A stretch of 64,000 nt of DNA, taken from positions 34,034,085-34,098,084 of the forward strand of contig NC_084668.1 of the NCBI RefSeq assembly GCF_028389875.1, read 5' to 3'. The stretch's first letter is position 1; each line of letters begins with the position of its first letter. The notes under the pieces are model-generated. The model did not search any database. It had not been told where the DNA came from and worked only from the letters and a program-made list of their open reading frames with translations. Source of the stretch: Rhea pennata. Lineage: Eukaryota; Chordata; Aves; Rheiformes; Rheidae. Positions 36,853-64,000 of this stretch are shown one piece after another. The translations under genes were made by a program, and so were the position numbers.

Positions 36853-64000
<27,148 letters not shown>

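Overview
This window is nuclear DNA of a vertebrate, most probably a bird. The genes are split into short exons with GT-AG introns, promoters sit in GC-rich CpG islands, the bulk DNA is AT-rich, and an ORC2 intron holds a CR1 LINE 3' end closing on the ATTCTATGAT-type terminal repeat typical of sauropsids. The compact introns favour a bird over a turtle or crocodilian. The gene order PPIL3 - NIF3L1 - ORC2 - HYCC2 (FAM126B) is the conserved block known from human 2q33 and its bird equivalent. No bacterial-type systems, tRNA, rRNA or CRISPR were seen.

Layout. Positions 1-2.13 kb hold the 5' end of PPIL3 (minus strand; the rest lies off the left edge). Positions 2.14-2.9 kb are a CpG island shared head to head with NIF3L1 (plus strand, complete, seven coding exons, 375 aa, 2630-7228). 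ORC2 (minus, complete, 16 coding exons, 573 aa) runs from its start codon at 28682 to its stop at 11341. Its 3' UTR ends near 10.27 kb, and its own CpG island covers about 28.3-29.1 kb. HYCC2 (minus, 5' end off the right edge) occupies about 29.3-63.0 kb: eight coding exons giving 479 aa, plus an apparent 3' UTR of about 7.5 kb. Every ORC2, NIF3L1 and HYCC2 junction was checked for splice dinucleotides and phase, and the summed exon lengths give uninterrupted frames.

The genes are housekeeping and functionally separate: a cyclophilin-like isomerase of the spliceosome (PPIL3), a NIF3/DUF34 protein (NIF3L1), a subunit of the origin recognition complex (ORC2), and a subunit of the plasma-membrane PI4KA complex (HYCC2).

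Points that stand out are: (1) a roughly 4.4 kb intronic array of an 18-20 bp unit, AAATAAAGAAG plus a run of G, in HYCC2; (2) an extra, long, coding-looking HYCC2 exon at 42076-42368; (3) several coding-looking minus-strand exon candidates between NIF3L1 and ORC2 that no known neighbour explains, ending in a 58-codon open frame and a poly(A) signal tail to tail with NIF3L1. I could not give item 3 a family name, and its exon phases do not all agree.
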